Below are positions 4,991 through 9,573 of a stretch of DNA of 9,573 nucleotides, piece after piece (the first letter of the stretch is position 1; each line of letters starts with the position of its first letter). The DNA lies in assembly GCA_029931885.1 (NCBI GenBank), contig JAOZRJ010000041.1:1-9573 (forward strand), given 5' to 3'. The position numbers were made by a program, and so were the translations under genes. Below the pieces are notes generated by a model. It had not been told where the DNA came from. It saw only the letters and a list, made by a program, of their open reading frames with translations, and searched no databases. The stretch comes from Candidatus Omnitrophota bacterium (GTDB lineage: Bacteria > Omnitrophota > Koll11 > Zapsychrales > Aceulaceae).

Positions 4991-5812
4991 TTAGTTATTT
5001 TTCTTTTTTAGGTATTCGAGCATTTCTTTAATAGAAATAAATTCAAATCCTTGTTCGCTTAATAATTTTGTTTGCTCTAATATAATTTTCTGCGTCAATC
5101 TACGATCATGACCGATTCCGACGGCATATCCTTTTTTTCTGGCGATATCAGCAAGTTTCAAGAATTGATTCTCAATATATTGACGATTATTTTTATTATC
5201 TAAAAAAATGTCTCTTTTGATGGACGGAACGTCCATTTTTTTAGAGAGCTCTAGGCATACAGAATTTTCTGAAACAAAGCTATCCACAAAAAATAAACTT
5301 TGCTTTTTCAAATACGTAAGGATAATTTTCATCAATGCTTGATCTTCAGTGCCTTTGGACCCCATATGATTGTTTGTGCCATCGGCGAAGGGTGTGCTTT
5401 TAAATGATTCATTTAGAATTCTTATGATTTGATTTTTATTCATTGATGTTTCAATAACGTAATTATCAGGATATTTTTCTGAGTATTTATGCGGTTCAAG
5501 TGGTAGATGGAGCATAACTTCTTTGTTATTTCTATGTGCGCAGTTAGCTGTTTCTTCGCTATAAGCTAGCTTTGGAAGTATTGATGCAGAGATTGGAACA
5601 TTAAGTAATTCAAAGAATTTACAACTTCGATTATTATAGCCGAAATCATCGACAATAATTGCAATACGCCCAATGATTGGTTTTTTAGCGATTGTTTTCT
5701 TTACTTTTTTAGTAAAAAGGAAAGAAAGGATAATCATTAAGATTAAAAGAACGCTTATCCCACTAATGATTATATTTTTTTCTGAGAATTTGTATTTGTC
5801 AGTTAATGTCAT
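4991..5812 (-). CDS. Divergent polysaccharide deacetylase family protein (YibQ/COG2861 type)
   Basis: 273 residues. A short cytoplasmic N-terminus and a membrane anchor at about 13-33 precede a periplasmic domain. This domain has the COG2861 signatures: AIIVDDFGYN (51-60), HLPLEP (102-107), DGTNNHMGS (144-152), LFFVDSF (173-179), KRDIFLDN (199-206) and GIGHDRRLT (232-240). The family is related to NodB-type carbohydrate esterases, and metal-site residues (Asp55/Asp56, His149, His235) are plausible. The substrate is unproven; peptidoglycan or another envelope glycan is the usual guess. It follows the S41 protease by 18 bases, the same order as the common envC-ctpA-yibQ clusters, here without the M23 hydrolase. 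No good Shine-Dalgarno is seen. Confidence 0.93.
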   Translation of the reverse strand: MTLTDKYKFSEKNIIISGISVLLILMIILSFLFTKKVKKTIAKKPIIGRIAIIVDDFGYNNRSCKFFELLNVPISASILPKLAYSEETANCAHRNNKEVMLHLPLEPHKYSEKYPDNYVIETSMNKNQIIRILNESFKSTPFADGTNNHMGSKGTEDQALMKIILTYLKKQSLFFVDSFVSENSVCLELSKKMDVPSIKRDIFLDNKNNRQYIENQFLKLADIARKKGYAVGIGHDRRLTQKIILEQTKLLSEQGFEFISIKEMLEYLKKKNN

Positions 5813-5830
5813 TTAGATTCACGGTATGAA

Positions 5831-7117
5831 TTATTTTTTATAAACTTGAATTCCCTTTATGACATTAATTGCTGCTTGAACTTGATTATCTTTTAAAAGA
5901 CGTTTTCGTGCCATTTCTTCTTTTTGTCCTGGCTCAGTGGCCTGTTTTTCAGCGTCAATATCGTCAAATATTTCTTCAGCTTTTTCTTTTGAGTCTTTTT
6001 TCTTGTCCAGTTCGGGGAGAACTCTTTCAATTAAAATATCTGGCTCAATTCCAACGCCATGTATAGATACATCTGACGGCGTAAAATATTTGCTAGTTGT
6101 TAGTTTTAATCCGGCGCCATCAGGAAGAGGAATTACAGACTGAACAGAACCTTTTCCGAAAGATTTTGTTCCGAGAATTACTGCGCGCTTGTTGTCCTGG
6201 AGAGCGCCTGCAAGAATTTCGCTTCCTGACGCACTTCCCTCGTTTAGCAAAACAACCATCGGCCAATCCAGAAAATCTCCATTAATATTTGAAGATTTTT
6301 CGACACTGCATTGAGAAGGATTTCTTGATTTAGTTGAAACGATAATATCGCCGTCTGGAAGAAATTCTTCGGTGATATCGATTGCAATATTTAGCAATCC
6401 TCCTGGATTGTTGCGCAGGTCTACAATAAGGCTATTAGCTTTTTTGTCTTTGAGTGTTTTTAAAGCTTTTTTAAATTCTTTGTAGGAGTCTTCACGAAAT
6501 TCTGTTAGGCGGATATATCCGATATTATCTTTTAGAATAAGGACGTCTTTGACATCCTGAATATGAATAATTTCTCGGGTTATTGGAATTTCAAGGATTT
6601 TTCCTTCACTTTCACGAAAAACTGTAAGTTCGACTTTTGTTCCCGGATCTCCTCTTAATTTTTTAACAGCCTCGCTAAGAGTAATATCCCTTGTTGATTC
6701 ATCATCGATTTTAACGATTTTATCCATGGCTTTAACTCCAGCATTCCATGCTGGCGTATCTTCTAAGGGGGTGACGACAGTTAAGAGGCTGTCTCTGATA
6801 GATATTTCAATTCCTAGTCCTCCAAATTTTCCTTCAGTTTCTGTTTTTAAATCTTTAAAATCATCTGGCGGTAGAAACTGGCTATGCGGATCTAAAGAGC
6901 TTAACATGCCTTTTAGAGATCCGTAAATTAGGTCTTTGGCTGAAGGCTCTTCTGTGTATGCGGCCTGTACAGTTGTAAGCGCGTAGCTGAAAAGTTCTAT
7001 TTGCGAATAAAGATCATCTGCTAGTTCATCTTTTTTATCTATTTCAGAAGCTGCTAGTTTTGTTATTGAAATGATCGAAAAAATGCAAATAAAAATAATA
7101 AATATTTTCTTAGCCAT
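5831..7117 (-). CDS. ctpA: Carboxyl-terminal processing protease (S41A, CtpA/Prc family)
   Basis: 428 residues. A signal peptide or anchor lies at about 1-23. The N-terminal helical part includes DPHSQFLPP (76-84), typical of bacterial CtpA. The PDZ domain spans about 93-180 (KFGGLGIEI, GVKAMDKIVKIDD, LRGDPGTKVELTV). The S41 core spans about 190-365: LRNNPGGLL (234-242), NEGSASGSEILAGALQD (292-308) with nucleophile Ser297, and GTKSFGKGSVQ (316-326) with Lys322 and Gln326. The Ser-to-Lys spacing of 25 equals that of E. coli Prc. A charged tail (370-410) follows. Such proteases trim periplasmic proteins, often murein hydrolases, from the C-terminus. The start is secure: GGGGAGGA (7124-7131) lies 6 bases away, and the start overlaps the gatB stop by 8 bases. 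Confidence 0.97.
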   Translation of the reverse strand: MAKKIFIIFICIFSIISITKLAASEIDKKDELADDLYSQIELFSYALTTVQAAYTEEPSAKDLIYGSLKGMLSSLDPHSQFLPPDDFKDLKTETEGKFGGLGIEISIRDSLLTVVTPLEDTPAWNAGVKAMDKIVKIDDESTRDITLSEAVKKLRGDPGTKVELTVFRESEGKILEIPITREIIHIQDVKDVLILKDNIGYIRLTEFREDSYKEFKKALKTLKDKKANSLIVDLRNNPGGLLNIAIDITEEFLPDGDIIVSTKSRNPSQCSVEKSSNINGDFLDWPMVVLLNEGSASGSEILAGALQDNKRAVILGTKSFGKGSVQSVIPLPDGAGLKLTTSKYFTPSDVSIHGVGIEPDILIERVLPELDKKKDSKEKAEEIFDDIDAEKQATEPGQKEEMARKRLLKDNQVQAAINVIKGIQVYKK

Positions 7118-8585
7118 TCAAAATCCTCCCCTTTATCATATCTCTAAGTTTTTTTGGATTTGCTTTTCCTTGTGTTTTTTTCATAGATTGGCCTATTAAA
7201 AAACCAATTGCACTTTCTTTTCCTGCTTTAATTTGTTCAACGATTTCTGGATTTTCTTGAATAACTGCATCAACGACTTCATTGAGCGCGGATTCGTCAG
7301 AAACCTGAACAAGGTTTTGTTCTTTGATAATTTGGCCGGCTGTCTTGCCTCTATCAAGCATTTGCGTAAGAACGCCTTTGCCAACAAGATTGCTTATTGT
7401 TCCGTCTTCAACTTTTTTAATTAAATCAATAAAGATTTCTGGCGTAAATGAATTGAGGTTAATGCGCGAAAGAAGATTATTGTATACTTTTTCTTTCGCG
7501 TTAAGTTCTTGAAGTAGTGCTCCGGTAATCCAATTACAGATTTTTTTCGGTTCATTGTAAATTTTGACGCATTGCTCAAAGAATCCTGAAAGACTTGGAT
7601 TCCCTCGAGACTGCGGGTCTTGAATCAAGATTCCTGCATCATATTCAGAAAGTTTATAACTTTTTATGAAGCGCTCAAGCTTTGCAAGAGGTTCTTCCGG
7701 AAGAGTTTTTTTGATTTTTTCAACTTCCACTTGATTAATCATAAAAGGAACAAGATCTGGCTCTGGAAAATATCGATAATCATGTGCCTCTTCTTTGCTG
7801 CGCATCGAAATAGTGATTAGCTTTTTTTCATCCCACAGCCGTGTTTCCTGGGTTATTCGTTCGCTGCTTTCAAGACATGCTTTTTGACGCTCTACTTCAA
7901 ATTCAATAGAATTTTTAACAGCCTTAAAGGAGTTGAGATTTTTAAGTTCTGTTTTTGTTCCGAGTTCTCTTTTTCCTTGCTCTCGTATTGAGACATTGGC
8001 GTCGCAGCGAAGGCTTCCTTTTTCCATATCGCAATCAGAAACGTCCAAGTAAGATATTAAAAGTTTTAGGGCTGTTAAATATTCATAAGCTTCCTCTGGG
8101 GAGCGCATATCCGGCTCGCTGACAATTTCTATAAGTGGAGTTCCTGTTCGATTGTAGTCGACAAAACTACTTTTGCTTGATGGATTGTGAATTAATTTTC
8201 CAGCATCTTCTTCCATGTGTGCCCTAGTAATACCGATTTTTTTTGTTCCGCTACTGCTTGTAATTTCTAAATATCCATTTTTTGCAATCGGAAAATCAAA
8301 TTGAGAAATTTGATAAGCTTTTGGAAGGTCAGGATAGTAATAGTTTTTGCGATCAAATTTTACCAAAGAATTTATTTTGCAATTAAGGGCTAGGCCAATT
8401 TTCATGCCGCATTCTAAAACTTTTTTATTTAAGACAGGAAGCGTTCCAGGTAATCCAAGGCAAATGGGACATGTTTGAGTGTTAGGATCTTGCCCGAATT
8501 TTGTTGAACATCCGCAGAAGATCTTTGTTTTCGTATTTAGTTGAAGGTGGACTTCTAAGCCGATAACGGTTTCATATTTTTTCAT
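7110..8585 (-). CDS. gatB: Aspartyl/glutamyl-tRNA(Asn/Gln) amidotransferase subunit B
   Basis: GatB binds misacylated Glu-tRNA(Gln) or Asp-tRNA(Asn), phosphorylates the acyl group and uses ammonia channelled from GatA to make Gln-tRNA or Asn-tRNA. At 491 residues it is full length. It starts with [13 protein letters not shown] (4-16) and has the zinc-type cysteines Cys24, Cys26, Cys39 and Cys42 (CGC ... CPIC). The signatures [41 protein letters not shown]-like [10 protein letters not shown] and YRYFPEPDL are all present. The C-terminal part (about 330-490) is the helical, YqeY-like tRNA-binding tail ending in [14 protein letters not shown]. Its ATG overlaps the gatA stop as ATGA, so translation is coupled. 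Confidence 0.99.
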   Translation of the reverse strand: MKKYETVIGLEVHLQLNTKTKIFCGCSTKFGQDPNTQTCPICLGLPGTLPVLNKKVLECGMKIGLALNCKINSLVKFDRKNYYYPDLPKAYQISQFDFPIAKNGYLEITSSSGTKKIGITRAHMEEDAGKLIHNPSSKSSFVDYNRTGTPLIEIVSEPDMRSPEEAYEYLTALKLLISYLDVSDCDMEKGSLRCDANVSIREQGKRELGTKTELKNLNSFKAVKNSIEFEVERQKACLESSERITQETRLWDEKKLITISMRSKEEAHDYRYFPEPDLVPFMINQVEVEKIKKTLPEEPLAKLERFIKSYKLSEYDAGILIQDPQSRGNPSLSGFFEQCVKIYNEPKKICNWITGALLQELNAKEKVYNNLLSRINLNSFTPEIFIDLIKKVEDGTISNLVGKGVLTQMLDRGKTAGQIIKEQNLVQVSDESALNEVVDAVIQENPEIVEQIKAGKESAIGFLIGQSMKKTQGKANPKKLRDMIKGRILNG

Positions 8586-9573
8586 AAGTTTGTTCTTCTC
8601 TTGTGCCAGTCAGTTGCTTGTTCATAGTTATAGGCGATGCGTAGCAGCATTTCTTCGTCAAAAGGTTTTGCCATAATTTGTAATCCAATAGGAAGGCCTT
8701 CTTTTGAAAACCCGCAAGGTAAAGAAACTGCAGGAATCCCTGCCAGGTTTGCAGAAATTGTATAAATATCTGAAAGATACATGGATAGTGGATCAGAAGC
8801 TTTCTCTCCGATTTTAAACGCAGTTGTTGGAGCTGTTGGTGTTAAAATTGCATCAAAGTTTTTAAAAGCTTCATCAAAGTCGTTTTTGATTAAAGTTCTT
8901 ACTTTTTGAGCTTTTAAATAATAGGCGTCGTAATATCCTGAGGACAAAGAATAAGTTCCTAGCATGATGCGTCTCTTTGCTTCTGCTCCAAATCCTTTAT
9001 CTCGGGTTTCTTCATACATATCTATCAGAGGAGAATGTCTTTTTGTCTCTGGGTGGCAGCGTAATCCATATTCAACGCCATCAAACCGCGCTAAGTTCGA
9101 ACTTGCTTCTGCAGTAGCTAAAATATAATAGGTTGCAGCAGCATATTCTGTATGAGGAAGAGATATTTCTTCTAGAATTACCCCTTTCTTTTTAAGAACT
9201 TCAACAGCTTGCGTAATACTTTCTTTAACTTCAGGATCGATTCCTTCAACAAAATATTCTTTTGGTATAGCTACGTTTAATCCCTTTACATCCTTGGTGA
9301 TGGATTTTGAGAAATCGGGCACAGGTTCTGGTGCAGAAGTTGAGTCCATTTTATCATGCCCAGAAATAATATTTAAAAGCATGGCACAATCTTCTACGTC
9401 TTTTGTGATGGGTCCGATTTGGTCGAGACTGGAAGCAAAGGCAATAAGTCCGTATCGTGAAACGCGGCCATAAGTTGGCTTTAATCCAACAACTCCGCAG
9501 AAAGATGCTGGCTGTCGAATAGAGCCGCCTGTATCTGATCCTAATGCCCATATGACTTCGTTTGCGGCCACGG
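8582..9573 (-). CDS. gatA: Aspartyl/glutamyl-tRNA(Asn/Gln) amidotransferase subunit A (5' end outside window)
   Basis: GatA is the amidase-signature glutaminase that supplies ammonia to GatB. The window holds about the last 330 codons, and roughly 155 N-terminal residues lie beyond base 9573. The reading frame enters at [20 protein letters not shown], which contains the amidase-signature GSDTGGS with the acyl-forming Ser at visible codon 17. The catalytic Lys and cis-Ser lie outside. Further family segments are [47 protein letters not shown] and the C-terminal [11 protein letters not shown] with GLPIGLQIM. The GTG at 9571 is an internal Val codon, not a start. Presence of GatAB implies that the organism makes Gln-tRNA, Asn-tRNA or both by transamidation; gatC is probably upstream. 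Confidence 0.98.
   Translation of the reverse strand, partial: VAANEVIWALGSDTGGSIRQPASFCGVVGLKPTYGRVSRYGLIAFASSLDQIGPITKDVEDCAMLLNIISGHDKMDSTSAPEPVPDFSKSITKDVKGLNVAIPKEYFVEGIDPEVKESITQAVEVLKKKGVILEEISLPHTEYAAATYYILATAEASSNLARFDGVEYGLRCHPETKRHSPLIDMYEETRDKGFGAEAKRRIMLGTYSLSSGYYDAYYLKAQKVRTLIKNDFDEAFKNFDAILTPTAPTTAFKIGEKASDPLSMYLSDIYTISANLAGIPAVSLPCGFSKEGLPIGLQIMAKPFDEEMLLRIAYNYEQATDWHKRRTNL

Noticed and set aside
7196..7387. Extra minus-strand ORFs at 7196-7387 and 9354-9551
   Set aside because: They are out-of-frame shadows of gatB and gatA, whose real frames are strongly conserved there.
9569..9571. GTG as the start of gatA
   Set aside because: The codon lies inside the amidase-signature region (VAANE...GSDTGGS), so the gene simply continues beyond the window.
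1..9573. CRISPR array, insertion sequence or prophage
   Set aside because: No regularly spaced repeats, transposase, terminal inverted repeats or phage genes were seen.

Overview
The window is an AT-rich, tightly packed bacterial segment. Every supported gene reads on the minus strand, so transcription runs from the right end towards base 1. The gene set (GatCAB-type transamidation, a S41 protease next to a divergent polysaccharide deacetylase, a bactofilin, exported Lys/Glu-rich proteins, TilS beside FtsH) fits a Gram-negative-type bacterium with a cell envelope and periplasm. The very lysine-rich proteins and the bactofilin joined to a helix-turn-helix resemble candidate phyla such as Omnitrophota, but that placement is a guess from composition and gene content.

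Right block (9573 down to 2694): gatA (5' part outside the window), gatB, a ctpA-like S41 protease, a yibQ-like divergent polysaccharide deacetylase, tsaD, an mgtC/sapB-family membrane protein, a bactofilin with a C-terminal excisionase/MerR-type helix-turn-helix, and a 100-residue protein with the same kind of helix-turn-helix plus a C-terminal membrane segment. Stops and starts overlap or lie within 18 bases, so this looks like one operon.

Middle (2693 to 2537): a sigma70-like promoter (TTGAAA, 17 bases, TAAAAT) drives a CAU-anticodon tRNA, most likely elongator Met, with encoded CCA. No terminator is visible between the tRNA and the next start 19 bases on, so tRNA and mRNA are probably made as one transcript.

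Left block (2536 to 1): an exported charged helical protein, an exported staphylococcal-nuclease-like protein that seems to have lost its catalytic residues, a possible 26-29 residue membrane peptide not previously called, a short tilS, then a separate strong promoter (TTGATA, 16 bases, TATAAT) and the first 69 codons of ftsH.

Two themes stand out. One is tRNA maturation and charging: GatAB, TsaD (t6A37), TilS (lysidine on the CAU isoleucine tRNA) and a CAU tRNA. The other is the envelope and cytoskeleton: CtpA, deacetylase, MgtC-like protein, bactofilin and FtsH. The most unusual item is the adjacent pair formed by the bactofilin-HTH fusion and the tail-anchored HTH protein, which could link a membrane-associated bactofilin polymer to DNA or to a regulator. 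That role is inference only.
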